Source of the DNA: JAUMXJ01 sp041781135
GTDB lineage: Bacteria; Bacillota; Clostridia; Peptostreptococcales; Acidaminobacteraceae
Direction: 5' to 3'
Length of the DNA stretch: 64,000 nt
NCBI GenBank assembly: GCA_041781135.1
Contig: JBHAZV010000026.1
Coordinates: 1 to 64,000, forward strand
Each line of letters starts with the position of its first letter. The first letter of the stretch is position 1. A program made the position numbers and the translations under genes. Under the pieces are notes generated by a model. It was not told the origin of the DNA. It saw only the letters and a list, made by a program, of their open reading frames with translations, and ran no database searches. Shown in pieces: positions 25,303 through 34,495 of the stretch.

Positions 25303-26211
25303 ATGATTACAAATTTTGAAGAGCTGATAAGAAGCGCGTCTGCAAAGGGTGCGCTCAAGATTTCGGTGGCGTGCGCCCATGACGACGACGTTCTGAAATC
25401 CATTAAGGCGGCTCACGAAAGAGGTCTTGTAAAGGGGTATCTTGTTGGAGATGCAGGCAAAATCAGAGAAATTGCAGCTGAGGTCGGACTCGATCTGGGC
25501 GATTTCGAGATTATTGAAGAGTCGGATAAGGCCGTTGCTTCCGAAAAGGCTGTAAGGCTTGTATCGGAGGGCAAAGCGGATATTGTGATGAAGGGTCTTG
25601 TAGATACGTCAATAATACTTAAGGCTGTGCTCAACAAGGAATATGGTCTCAGGACGGGTAGAGTCCTGAGTCATGCGGCGGTCTTTAAGTCGCCGGAATA
25701 TCACAAGCTGTTTATAGTGACCGATTCGGCAATGAATATAGCCCCCGATTTGGAAGCTAAGCGCAGAATAATCGAAAATGCGCTTGTAGTTGCTGACGCC
25801 CTCGAAATCGAAGTTCCGAATGTAGCGTGCATATGCGCAAAGGAAAAGGTCTCGGAATCGATGCAGGCAACCGTTGACGCCGGCGAGCTCGTAAGAATGA
25901 ACAAAGAAGGCGAGATAACCGGCTGTGTCGTAGGCGGGCCGTACGGTCTTGATAATGCAATATCTGCCAGAGCCGCAGAAGTCAAGGGGATGAACGATCC
26001 TATGTGCGGGGAGGCGGATATTCTTTTGATGCCGAACATAGAGGCAGGAAACATTATGTATAAATCGCTCATATATTTTGGCGGCGCTGTTGCGGCGGGC
26101 ACTATAGTCGGCGCAAAGGCTCCGATAGTAATGACATCCAGAGCGGACAGCGACGAGCTTAAGCTTTATTCAATCGCGCTTGCGGTGCTAATGAGTTGGA
26201 GGAACAGATGA
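25303..26211 (+). CDS. ptb: Phosphate butyryltransferase family protein
   Basis: Converts acyl-CoA and phosphate to acyl-phosphate and CoA. The 302-residue protein belongs to the PTA/PTB family: VACAHDDDVLKSI at the N-terminus, GLVDTSIILKAVL, LSHAAVF, FIVTDSAMNI and the C-terminal SRADS motif. The ATG follows GGAGGAAT. It sits between two butyrate kinase genes, so acyl-phosphate can pass directly to either. With KorDABC downstream, branched-chain acyl-CoA is the likely natural substrate. Confidence 0.94.
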   Translation: MITNFEELIRSASAKGALKISVACAHDDDVLKSIKAAHERGLVKGYLVGDAGKIREIAAEVGLDLGDFEIIEESDKAVASEKAVRLVSEGKADIVMKGLVDTSIILKAVLNKEYGLRTGRVLSHAAVFKSPEYHKLFIVTDSAMNIAPDLEAKRRIIENALVVADALEIEVPNVACICAKEKVSESMQATVDAGELVRMNKEGEITGCVVGGPYGLDNAISARAAEVKGMNDPMCGEADILLMPNIEAGNIMYKSLIYFGGAVAAGTIVGAKAPIVMTSRADSDELKLYSIALAVLMSWRNR

Positions 26212-27290
26212 GTTATAAAATACTTGCAATAAATCCGGGGTCTACCTCGACAAAAATATCTGTCTATTCAGATGAATCAAAGGTTTTTGAAACTACGCTA
26301 AGGCATAGTACAGACGAAATTTCAAAATACGGAAGCGTCATAGAGCAGTATGATTTCAGAAAAAACGTGATTATGGCTGCGCTCGAAGAAAACGGCGTAA
26401 AACCGTCTGAGCTTTCTGCGGTTGTCGGCAGGGGGGGGCTGTGTTATCCGCTTGAGGGCGGCACTTACATAGTGGATGAAACCCTCAAGAACGACCTGAG
26501 ATCCTGCGTAATGGGAGAACACGCTTCGAATCTTGGCGGACTTATCGCAGATGAGATCGCAAAGAGCATAGGTGTAAACGCTTACATAGTCGATCCGGTG
26601 GTAGTAGATGAACTTGAAGATATCGCGCGCATTTCGGGAATGCCTCAGATAGAGCGAAAATCGATATTTCATGCTCTGAACCAGAAAGCGGTGGCAAGGA
26701 CATATGCAGAGGGTCAGAAAAAAGCGTACTCCGATGTAAATGTCATTGTGGCGCACATGGGCGGCGGTATTTCTGTAGGCGCTCATAGAAAGGGCAGGAT
26801 AATCGACGTCAATAATGCGCTCGATGGCGAAGGTCCTTTTTCTCCTGAGCGCTCCGGTGGACTTCCTGTCGGCGATCTGATGAATATGTGTTTTTCGGGC
26901 GAATACACAAAGGATCAGATCAAACAGCTCATAAAGGGCAAGGGCGGCTTTACCGCTTATCTCGGCACGAACGACGGCAGGGCTGTCGAAGAAGCGGCAA
27001 AGGCGGGAGACAAAAAAGCGGAGCATATATACAGGGCTATGGCTTACCAGGTGGGCAAGGAAATAGGCGCCTCAGCCGCGGTGCTCTGCGGAGAAGTCGA
27101 CGCAATAATATTGACCGGCGGGCTTGCATATGGAAAGGATTTTAACGGCTGGATTTCAGATATGGTCAAATTTATTGCGCCTGTGGTGGTGATTCCGGGC
27201 GAAGACGAGATGAGAGCGCTCACGCTTGGCGCGCTCCGTGTGCTCAGAGGTGAAGAACAGTCCAAAAAATACTTGGGTAAAAAATGCTGA
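26208..27290 (+). CDS. buk: Butyrate kinase family protein (copy 2)
   Basis: A 360-residue acetokinase-family kinase with NPGSTSTK, VVGRGG, GEHASNLGG, YIVDPVVVDE, AHMGGGIS and LTGGLAYG. The ATG at 26208 overlaps the ptb stop and follows TTGGAGGAAC; a TTG at 26196 is rejected because of that ribosome site. Same reaction class as copy 1; the pair probably arose by duplication around ptb. The last seven bases overlap the next gene. Confidence 0.95.
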   Translation: MSYKILAINPGSTSTKISVYSDESKVFETTLRHSTDEISKYGSVIEQYDFRKNVIMAALEENGVKPSELSAVVGRGGLCYPLEGGTYIVDETLKNDLRSCVMGEHASNLGGLIADEIAKSIGVNAYIVDPVVVDELEDIARISGMPQIERKSIFHALNQKAVARTYAEGQKKAYSDVNVIVAHMGGGISVGAHRKGRIIDVNNALDGEGPFSPERSGGLPVGDLMNMCFSGEYTKDQIKQLIKGKGGFTAYLGTNDGRAVEEAAKAGDKKAEHIYRAMAYQVGKEIGASAAVLCGEVDAIILTGGLAYGKDFNGWISDMVKFIAPVVVIPGEDEMRALTLGALRVLRGEEQSKKYLGKKC

Positions 27291-28003
27291 ATCTCAGTGA
27301 GGACAAAAGGGTCAGAGTTATAACCGGTCATTATGGCAGCGGAAAATCTGAATTTTCGGTTAACTACGCAAAAAAACTGAACAGCGCAAGACTTGCCGGA
27401 AAAAGTACGGTAAATGGTGTCGTGTTATGCGATCTGGATATTGTAAACACCTATTTCAGATCGAGGGAATTGGCAAATGTACTGGAAAAAGAAGGAATAA
27501 AAGTAATTTCTTCTGCGCTTGGAAACTATACGAATATAGATATTCCAATGATTTCTGCCGAGATAAATATGCCGCTCGTCAATAAGGAAGTGGACGCAGT
27601 ATTTGATCTCGGCGGAGACCATGTCGGCGCAAAGGTTCTCGTTCAGTTTTATGAGAATATAGACCCGGATGAGACGGATGTATTCTTTATTTTCAATGCA
27701 TATAGGGAGATGACGGCGGATGTCGGGCTCGCTTATGCATACATGCGCAAAATAGAGGATGCTATCGGAATGAAAATAACAGGCATAGTAAACAATACGC
27801 ATCTTCTTCATGATACGACCGCCGACGATCTGCTGTATGGTCACGGGATTGCGGTTCGGCTGTCCGAAAGATCGGGCGTGCCAATCCGCTATGTTTCGGG
27901 GCTGAGCAGCGCGCTCGACGGGCTTCCTGAAGATTTCGGTGTGCAGAGGTTTAGTATAGATATGCTGATGAGAGAGAGTTGGCAAAGGAGGGAATATGGC
28001 TAA
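27284..28003 (+). CDS. P-loop NTPase associated with 2-oxoacid oxidoreductase genes
   Basis: The 239-residue protein has a Walker A loop GHYGSGKSE and a Walker B-like CDLDIVNTYFR, then DLGGDHVG and an NNTHL motif that resembles the base-recognition NKxD region of MinD/CobQ-type NTPases. It has no membrane or signal sequence. Exact function is unknown. It overlaps both the kinase gene before and the ferredoxin gene after, so it is locked into this operon; a role in assembling or activating the iron-sulfur/TPP oxidoreductase is a reasonable guess only. Confidence 0.8.
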   Translation: MLNLSEDKRVRVITGHYGSGKSEFSVNYAKKLNSARLAGKSTVNGVVLCDLDIVNTYFRSRELANVLEKEGIKVISSALGNYTNIDIPMISAEINMPLVNKEVDAVFDLGGDHVGAKVLVQFYENIDPDETDVFFIFNAYREMTADVGLAYAYMRKIEDAIGMKITGIVNNTHLLHDTTADDLLYGHGIAVRLSERSGVPIRYVSGLSSALDGLPEDFGVQRFSIDMLMRESWQRREYG

Positions 28004-28211
28004 GGGAACAGTAACTTTTAGAACAGACGTATGCAAGGGATGCGGCGTATGTGCGAATGCTTGCCCTGTCAAAATCATAGAGATGGACAAGTCTACCATA
28101 AACAAAAAAGGGTATCATCCAGCGCATCTTGCACAGCCTGAAAAATGCATTGGCTGCGCGAACTGCGCTATTTCGTGCCCGGATTCTGTAATAAAAGTTG
28201 AGAGGGAGTAA
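27996..28211 (+). CDS. korD: 2-oxoacid:ferredoxin oxidoreductase delta subunit (2x[4Fe-4S])
   Basis: A 71-residue ferredoxin-like subunit with two cluster motifs, CKGCGVCANACP and CIGCANCAISCP. It carries electrons from the TPP subunit to free ferredoxin. The start overlaps the P-loop gene by eight bases after AAAGGAGGGA; one base separates it from korA. Confidence 0.95.
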   Translation: MAKGTVTFRTDVCKGCGVCANACPVKIIEMDKSTINKKGYHPAHLAQPEKCIGCANCAISCPDSVIKVERE

Positions 28212-28212
28212 T

Positions 28213-29271
28213 ATGGCAAAGATACTTATGAAAGGCAATGAGGCTATTGGGGCTGCTGCAATAAATGCAGGCTGCAAATTCTTTTTCGGATACCCGATAA
28301 CTCCGCAGAGCGAGCTGCCGGAGTATATGTCCAGAGAAATGCCTAAGCACGGCGGCGTGTTTTTGCAGGCGGAGTCCGAAGTGGCTGCAATAAACATGGT
28401 TTATGGAGCTGCAGGAGCTGGCGCGAGGGTCATGACATCCTCATCTTCTCCTGGAATCGCGCTTAAGCAGGAGGGGATCACATACCTTGCTGGTGCGGAG
28501 CTTCCTTGTGTTATAGTAAATATAGTCAGGGGCGGTCCGGGGCTCGGCGGAATCCAGCCGGCACAGTCCGACTACTACCAGGTGACTCGCGGCGGAGGCA
28601 ACGGCGATTACAGATTGCTCGTATACGCGCCTGCGAATCTGCAGGAGATGTGCGACCTTATGAAACAGGCGTTTGATGCGGCGGACTATTACAGGACTCC
28701 TGTTATGATGGTCGGCGACGGCATGATAGGCCAGATGATGGAGCCTGTCGAATTTAAGGATACGCCTTCGCCTTACGAGCTAAAACCAAAGACATGGGCA
28801 ACTACCGGCACCATGGAAAAACGCGATCCGAATATTATCAATTCGCTCGCTCTCGACCCGTACAAGCTGGAAGAACACAATCACCACCTTTACAAAAAAT
28901 ACATGGAAATCAAAGATAAAGAGGCGCGCTTCGAGGCGGTGGGAGTTGATGATGCGGATCTGGTAATGGTGGCATACGGCACGACATCCAGAATTGTAAA
29001 GTCCGCAATGGCTACTCTTCGTGCGGAGGGCTGCAAGGTCGGTCTTATCAGGCCGATAACTCTCTGGCCGTTCCCGGAAAAGGCGTTCGATCTCGTGCCA
29101 AAAAGCTGCAAAGCGCTGCTGTCGGTCGAGATGTCGATGGGTCAGATGATAGACGATATCAAGATTGCGAGCAACGGACGCTGGGAAACTAAGTTTTACG
29201 GCAGGACCGGCGGCGTGATCCCTACACCGGACGGCGTAGTTGAAAAAGTCAAGGAAATTTTGGGGAGGTAG
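28213..29271 (+). CDS. korA: 2-oxoacid:ferredoxin oxidoreductase alpha subunit (VorB/KorA type)
   Basis: The 352-residue alpha subunit has GNEAIGAAAINAGC, FGYPITPQSE (substrate and TPP contact), QAESEVAAINMV and SSSSPGIALKQEG. These marks fit the group called VorB, oxidising branched-chain 2-oxoacids, but 2-oxoglutarate or indolepyruvate cannot be excluded from sequence alone; the adjacent Ptb/Buk favours branched-chain substrates. ATG 28213 follows GAGAGGGAG; a TTG at 28198 is discounted. Confidence 0.94.
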   Translation: MAKILMKGNEAIGAAAINAGCKFFFGYPITPQSELPEYMSREMPKHGGVFLQAESEVAAINMVYGAAGAGARVMTSSSSPGIALKQEGITYLAGAELPCVIVNIVRGGPGLGGIQPAQSDYYQVTRGGGNGDYRLLVYAPANLQEMCDLMKQAFDAADYYRTPVMMVGDGMIGQMMEPVEFKDTPSPYELKPKTWATTGTMEKRDPNIINSLALDPYKLEEHNHHLYKKYMEIKDKEARFEAVGVDDADLVMVAYGTTSRIVKSAMATLRAEGCKVGLIRPITLWPFPEKAFDLVPKSCKALLSVEMSMGQMIDDIKIASNGRWETKFYGRTGGVIPTPDGVVEKVKEILGR

Positions 29272-29272
29272 T

Positions 29273-30028
29273 ATGGCTATTGTATATGAAAGAACAAAAG
29301 GGCTCAGAGATGTCGAAACTCACTATTGCCCCGGCTGCACTCACGGTGTGATACACAAGCTCGTGGCAGAATCTCTTGTCGAATTAGGCGTGCTCGGAAA
29401 GGCGGTCGGCGTGGCACCTGTGGGCTGTGCAGTACTCGCATACGACTATTTTAACTGCGATATGCACGAAGCGGCTCACGGCAGGGCGCCTGCTGTGGCG
29501 ACAGGCATAAAGAGAGTGCTCCCTGAAAACATAGTGTTCACCTACCAGGGGGACGGCGATCTCGCATCGATCGGCACTGCGGAAATAGTTCATGCAGCGC
29601 ACAGAGGCGAAAAAATTACTACTATATTTGTAAATAACGCAATTTATGGGATGACAGGCGGACAGATGGCTCCGACTACGCTGATAGGTCAGAAAGCCAC
29701 TACCGCACCGCTTGGAAGAACTGCGGAACACTCCGGCATGCCTATACGAATGGCCGAAATGCTTGCGACAATACCGGGAGCCGCATTTGTAGAACGCGTT
29801 TCCGTGCATGACCCGAATCATATCAGAAAAGCAAAGCGCGCAATACTCGAAGCGTTCAAATGTCAAATAGAGGGACGAGGATTCGCAATAGTCGAGGTGC
29901 TGTCGACATGCCCTACAAACTGGGGAGTAACGCCTGTAAATGCGCTCGGTTGGCTCAAGGATAATATGATTCCGTACTATCCGCTCGGCAATTTCAGAAA
30001 GCCCGAATCAGAGGCGAAGGAGGAGTAA
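29273..30028 (+). CDS. korB: 2-oxoacid:ferredoxin oxidoreductase beta subunit (TPP-binding)
   Basis: The 251-residue beta subunit binds thiamine diphosphate: HYCPGCTHG at the N-terminus, then the TPP motif starting at GDGDLASIG and ending with NNAIYGMTGGQMAPTT. ATG 29273 follows GGGGAGGTAGT. It lacks a fused gamma domain; gamma is the next gene, which starts at the base after the stop. Confidence 0.95.
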   Translation: MAIVYERTKGLRDVETHYCPGCTHGVIHKLVAESLVELGVLGKAVGVAPVGCAVLAYDYFNCDMHEAAHGRAPAVATGIKRVLPENIVFTYQGDGDLASIGTAEIVHAAHRGEKITTIFVNNAIYGMTGGQMAPTTLIGQKATTAPLGRTAEHSGMPIRMAEMLATIPGAAFVERVSVHDPNHIRKAKRAILEAFKCQIEGRGFAIVEVLSTCPTNWGVTPVNALGWLKDNMIPYYPLGNFRKPESEAKEE

Positions 30029-30574
30029 ATGTTGGATGAACGCATTGTATGTGCAGGGTTCGGCGGCCAGGGCGTAATGCTTATAGGTCAGCTTATAACC
30101 TATGCGGGGATGTTTGAAAATAAAGAAGTCTCCTGGCTTCCTTCATATGGTCCGGAGATGCGCGGCGGAACGGCGAACTGCTCTGTCATGGTCTCGGACG
30201 CGCCTATAAGTTCGCCGGTAATCGCAAATAATGCGACGGCTGCGATAGTCATGAATCAGCCTTCACTTGAAAAATTTGAATCTGAGCTGCTGCCTGGAGG
30301 GAAGCTTCTTATAAATTCCTCTCTGATAGATAAGAAAGCGGCAAGGAGCGATGTCGATGTTTACTATGTGCCGTGCAACGAAATAGCTAACGACCTCGGA
30401 AATATGAAAGTTGCGAACATGGTGATGCTCGGCGCATATTTGGAAGTCACAAAGCTGGTTGAACCGGCTTCGATCTTGAAAGCGCTCGAAAAAATATTTG
30501 GAGAATCAAAAAAGAATCTTATAGCGATAAACGAAACCGCCATGAAGGCGGGGGCAGAGGCGGTCAGAAAATGA
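30029..30574 (+). CDS. korC: 2-oxoacid:ferredoxin oxidoreductase gamma subunit
   Basis: The 181-residue gamma subunit shows GFGGQGVMLIGQLI, SYGPEMRGGTANC and the NQPSLEKFE stretch typical of the family. It completes a four-subunit enzyme that oxidatively decarboxylates a 2-oxoacid to acyl-CoA and reduces ferredoxin. Its last codons overlap glmM (ATGA). Confidence 0.95.
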   Translation: MLDERIVCAGFGGQGVMLIGQLITYAGMFENKEVSWLPSYGPEMRGGTANCSVMVSDAPISSPVIANNATAAIVMNQPSLEKFESELLPGGKLLINSSLIDKKAARSDVDVYYVPCNEIANDLGNMKVANMVMLGAYLEVTKLVEPASILKALEKIFGESKKNLIAINETAMKAGAEAVRK

Positions 30575-31932
30575 AGCTGTTTGGAACAGACGGGGTCAGG
30601 GGAGTAGCGGGTACGGAACTTAGCGCAGATCTTGCTCTAAAGATAGGTATAGCTGCAGGCAGAGTGCTCGGCAGTTCGGCTGATGAATCCGGCGAAAGAA
30701 CTGCAATCATCGGCAGAGATACGAGGATTTCCTGCAAAATGCTGGAATGCGCAATAGCTGCAGGACTCATGAGCGAAGGCTACAGGGTGATCTCACTTGG
30801 CGTCGTTCCGACTCCGGCGGTTGCGAAGCTTGTGGAAATAGAGGATGTCGACCTCGGGGTTATGATATCTGCCTCGCACAATCCTTATGAGTTTAATGGA
30901 ATAAAACTGTTCAGCGGCAGCGGCTACAAGCTCAGTGACGAAGTCGAAGAGCAGATCGAGGCGCTTATTGAGAGCGGCGTAACCCCCGGAGATCGCGTCG
31001 GAACTTTCGAGGAAGGCTCAATGCTTGTCGAGAGATACGAAGAACTCATTAAAGACGTGGTGTTCCGCGAAAAAACCGGGCTGGAGGGTCTAAGTATAGC
31101 TATTGATGCTGCAAACGGCTCGCTTTATAAAATAGCTGAGTCCGTGCTTACTGACCTCGGCGCTACTGTGTCTGTTGTAGGGAATATCCCAAATGGGGTC
31201 AACATTAACAGAAATGTGGGATCAACGCATATGGACACATGCAAAAACTATACAATGCACAATCGCGCGGATATTGGACTTTCGTTTGACGGCGACGGCG
31301 ACAGGCTGCTTGTTTGCGATGAAAACGGCGACGAATACGACGGCGACTATATCATGCTTGCAATTGCTGACGATCTTATGGCAAAGGGCCATCTGACAGA
31401 CAATGTGATTGTTGCGACTGTAATGAGCAATTTAGGCCTTGAGCTGGCGTGCGCGGAACGCGGCATAAAGCTTATCAGGACAAAGGTAGGCGACAGATAC
31501 ATATCCGAGGAAATGCAAAGGTGCGGCTACAGTATCGGAGGAGAGCAGAGCGGGCATATAATACTCAGCAAGTACGCTACCACCGGGGATGGGCTGCTCA
31601 CTGCAGTATGTCTGCTTACAATACTGAAAAAGAGCGGCAAAAAGGCTTCGGAGCTGCTCAGAAAGTTCAGGCGTATGCCGCAGACGATGGTAAATGTCAA
31701 AGTGCCTAACAAGATAAAGTACACACTGCTTGAAGATGAACACATAGCTGGGCAGGTTCGGAATATCGAACAAAGGTACAGTGGCAGAGGCAGGGTTGTG
31801 ATCCGCCCTTCCGGAACAGAGCCTTTGGTCAGAATAATGATAGAGGGCGATGATCAGGACCAGATAAATGCAGACAGCAGAGATCTTGCAGGCTTTATCA
31901 GGGGCAGACTTTCAGCTCTCGACATAATATAG
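30571..31932 (+). CDS. glmM: Phosphoglucosamine mutase GlmM
   Basis: Converts glucosamine-6-phosphate to glucosamine-1-phosphate for peptidoglycan precursors. The 453-residue protein begins KLFGTDGVRG, has the phosphoserine loop ISASHNPYEFNG near residue 100, the metal loop DGDGDR and the sugar-binding GEQSGH. In Firmicutes cdaA-cdaR-glmM is a conserved trio, GlmM being an inhibitor of CdaA; here glmM keeps the operon but is separated from cdaR by the acyl-kinase/oxidoreductase genes. Confidence 0.97.
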   Translation: MKLFGTDGVRGVAGTELSADLALKIGIAAGRVLGSSADESGERTAIIGRDTRISCKMLECAIAAGLMSEGYRVISLGVVPTPAVAKLVEIEDVDLGVMISASHNPYEFNGIKLFSGSGYKLSDEVEEQIEALIESGVTPGDRVGTFEEGSMLVERYEELIKDVVFREKTGLEGLSIAIDAANGSLYKIAESVLTDLGATVSVVGNIPNGVNINRNVGSTHMDTCKNYTMHNRADIGLSFDGDGDRLLVCDENGDEYDGDYIMLAIADDLMAKGHLTDNVIVATVMSNLGLELACAERGIKLIRTKVGDRYISEEMQRCGYSIGGEQSGHIILSKYATTGDGLLTAVCLLTILKKSGKKASELLRKFRRMPQTMVNVKVPNKIKYTLLEDEHIAGQVRNIEQRYSGRGRVVIRPSGTEPLVRIMIEGDDQDQINADSRDLAGFIRGRLSALDII

Positions 31933-31951
31933 ATAAAAATCTCTCGAATAC

Positions 31952-31979
31952 TTGACATCTTAATGTAATAATGTATAAT
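31952..31979 (+). promoter_or_regulatory. strong promoter of the opp operon
   Basis: TTGACA (31952-31957), 16-base spacer, TATAAT (31974-31979): both hexamers match consensus exactly. It suggests high expression of the peptide-binding protein. Confidence 0.88.
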
Positions 31980-31990
31980 TAGAAAACAAA

Positions 31991-32007
31991 TGTGGCTCAG
32001 AGCCACA
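31991..32007 (+). promoter_or_regulatory. 5'-leader hairpin of oppA
   Basis: TGTGGCT (31991-31997) and AGCCACA (32001-32007) form a perfect stem with a three-base loop, beginning a few bases after the expected transcript start and ending just before the ribosome site TGGAGG. It could stabilise the 5' end of the message or serve as an operator. Confidence 0.55.
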
Positions 32008-32021
32008 AAATGGAGGAAATA

Positions 32022-34466
32022 ATGAACAAAAAGCTATTGGCACTGCTGCTTGCGTTCGTCATGGTGTTCACACTTGCATCGTGCGGACAGGGCAACACAA
32101 CCACAACACCTGCGTCTTCCAATGCGGGCCAGACAACTACATCAGGCTCCGGCGAAACTACTACCGGCACTGTAGTTGAGCAGGATGGTTACTTTACTTA
32201 CAACGCCGTATGGATTTCTCAGCCATTAAACTGGAATCCTCATGCATGGGAGATGAGCCATGAAGACTTATTTATGGAGTACACTGTCGCTCCGCTTGCG
32301 TATTCTACATTTGATGCAAACGGCGGCTGGCACTATCAGTACGACGCTGCTGTGTCTGTAACAGACGTCACTTCTACATTTGCAGACAAGGAAAAATACG
32401 GCGTTCCTGCTGATGCTACAGAAATGTACGTATACGAAATCAAGCTCAGACCTGAAATGAAGTGGGACAACGGCGATCCGATCACTGCAGACGACTATGT
32501 ATACTCAATGCAGATGATGCTCGATCCTTCGATGAAGAACTACAGATCCAATTCATATGTTTCAGGTGAAGGCGAAATTGCAAATGCAAAGAATTATTTC
32601 AACAATGACAAAGCCGGCAAGCCTGTTTATAAGGATGTAAAGGATGCTGAGCTTCCTGAAGGCGCTAAGCTCTTTGTCACAATGACAAACCCTGTCGTTT
32701 TCTTCGGCGACTCTGCAAAATCTTATTACGAAAATGAAAAATACACTGCCAACTTTACTGTAAACGGCGTAAATGTTTACGAAAAATACAGTGCTGAGGA
32801 TTATGTTGCTTTCACTACAGATATGATAGCAGAGCTCAATGGCATCGCTCTTGCTTTTGGCGATGACAATCCTGATGCATACAAGGAATTCCTTGTATAC
32901 GACGACGGCGAAACATATCCTGAAACTCCTTGGGAAAACGTAGGTCTCGTCAAGGGCGACGATTATACAATTTACTACATCCTTGCAAGACCGCTCCAGT
33001 CTTTCTACATCCATTCAATACTTAGCAGCAACTGGCTCGTACATAAGGACACATATGAAGCCGGCTTCGAGACAATAAACGATCTCAAAGCTACAACATA
33101 CTGTACTTCAATCGATACTACAAGGTCTAACGGCCCTTATATGATCACATCTTTCGAAACCGACAAGCAGATCGTCCTTGAAAGAAATCCGCATTACTGG
33201 GCTTACAAAGACGGCAAGTTCAATCCTGAAAACGGAATGTACAGAGCTGACAAAGTGGTCATCGACATAGTTGGCGACCAGGGAACTCACGAAGGTCTTT
33301 TCCTCTCGGGTAAGTCCGACTCGCTTGAACTTACATCAGACCAGATTCCTAAGTACAGAAAGTCTACACAGATCTCATTTGTTGACGAAACATATACTGC
33401 GAGATACATCTTTGCTACATCGCTTGAAGCACTCCAGTCGAGAGACGAAGAAAAGGGCGGCGGTAAGCGCGTTGTTCTCACTAACAAAAACTTCAGAAAG
33501 GCTCTTTCAAGATCAATAGACAGGGCTAAGTACTGCGATGAAGCTACATCAGGCTTCAAACCTGCATACTTCCTCTTCAACAGCCTCTATTACTACGATA
33601 TGGCTAATGATCCTAACTCAATCTACAGAAATTCTTCATACGCTAAGAAGGCGGTTCTCAATCTCTATGATGTTAAATACACCGATGAGACTGTAGATGC
33701 TGAGTACGCTAAGATCACAGGCAGAGACCTCGAAGAAGCAAAAGAACTCTTCCAGCTCGCATTTGATGAACTTGTTGCTGCGGGTCTCTACACAGAAGGC
33801 GAAGAAGTTCCTATCGAAATCATGGTCACTCCAAAAGAACTCACTCCACAGCACATCAAGCAGCAGGAGCTCATGAACCAGTTCTTCAACGAAGGAGCTG
33901 CTGGCACACCTTTCGAAGGCAAGATCAAAGTTGTATTTGAATCAGGCGACAGCAAAAGATACGACAACGTAGCTGCTGGTAAGAATATGGCGATTCATGG
34001 TGCATGGGGCGGCGCTGCGTTCTACCCATTCTCAACAATCAGAGTTTACACTAACCCAGCATACATGGGCGGACTTGATAAGATTCATGAATCAAATGGC
34101 TGGAACCCTTCAGAGGCAACTCTCGAAATGACTATCGTAAAAGCTGACGGAACAACTGTCACTGAAACAAGAACATTCGAAGAATGGTCTAATACAATCA
34201 ACGGTGATGGCGAATATACTAAAGACCCGATCGAAAGACTCCAGGTGTTCTCACAGCTCGAAACAGGTATTCTCAACACTTATCAGTGCATACCTCTCGG
34301 AACATATGTTGCTGCGTCACTTCAGTCTTACAAAGTGCAGAATGCCATGGAAGACTACCACATCATGTATGGTTTCGGCGGTTTCAGATACCTGAAATTC
34401 AACTACAATGACGAAGAATGGGCTGCGTTTGTAAAAGAAAATAACAACCAGCTCAACTACGAATAA
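32022..34466 (+). CDS. oppA: Oligopeptide-binding lipoprotein, family 5 ABC solute-binding protein
   Basis: The 814-residue product has a lipoprotein signal ending in LASCGQ (Cys near residue 21), a Thr/Ser/Gly linker of about 30 residues, and a family 5 solute-binding domain: LRPEMKWDNGDPITADDYVYS and the GPYMI.SFETDKQIVLERNPHYW stretch are diagnostic. It is far longer than the usual 530-600 residues. Codon choice is biased to AAG, CTC, ATC and TAC compared with its neighbours, as for very highly expressed genes. ATG 32022 follows TGGAGGAAATA; an upstream ATG at 31992 lies inside the leader hairpin and is rejected. The permease and ATPase genes follow. Confidence 0.93.
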   Translation: MNKKLLALLLAFVMVFTLASCGQGNTTTTPASSNAGQTTTSGSGETTTGTVVEQDGYFTYNAVWISQPLNWNPHAWEMSHEDLFMEYTVAPLAYSTFDANGGWHYQYDAAVSVTDVTSTFADKEKYGVPADATEMYVYEIKLRPEMKWDNGDPITADDYVYSMQMMLDPSMKNYRSNSYVSGEGEIANAKNYFNNDKAGKPVYKDVKDAELPEGAKLFVTMTNPVVFFGDSAKSYYENEKYTANFTVNGVNVYEKYSAEDYVAFTTDMIAELNGIALAFGDDNPDAYKEFLVYDDGETYPETPWENVGLVKGDDYTIYYILARPLQSFYIHSILSSNWLVHKDTYEAGFETINDLKATTYCTSIDTTRSNGPYMITSFETDKQIVLERNPHYWAYKDGKFNPENGMYRADKVVIDIVGDQGTHEGLFLSGKSDSLELTSDQIPKYRKSTQISFVDETYTARYIFATSLEALQSRDEEKGGGKRVVLTNKNFRKALSRSIDRAKYCDEATSGFKPAYFLFNSLYYYDMANDPNSIYRNSSYAKKAVLNLYDVKYTDETVDAEYAKITGRDLEEAKELFQLAFDELVAAGLYTEGEEVPIEIMVTPKELTPQHIKQQELMNQFFNEGAAGTPFEGKIKVVFESGDSKRYDNVAAGKNMAIHGAWGGAAFYPFSTIRVYTNPAYMGGLDKIHESNGWNPSEATLEMTIVKADGTTVTETRTFEEWSNTINGDGEYTKDPIERLQVFSQLETGILNTYQCIPLGTYVAASLQSYKVQNAMEDYHIMYGFGGFRYLKFNYNDEEWAAFVKENNNQLNYE

Positions 34467-34495
34467 TATTAATCAAGCAATGCATTTTGTGTTGG

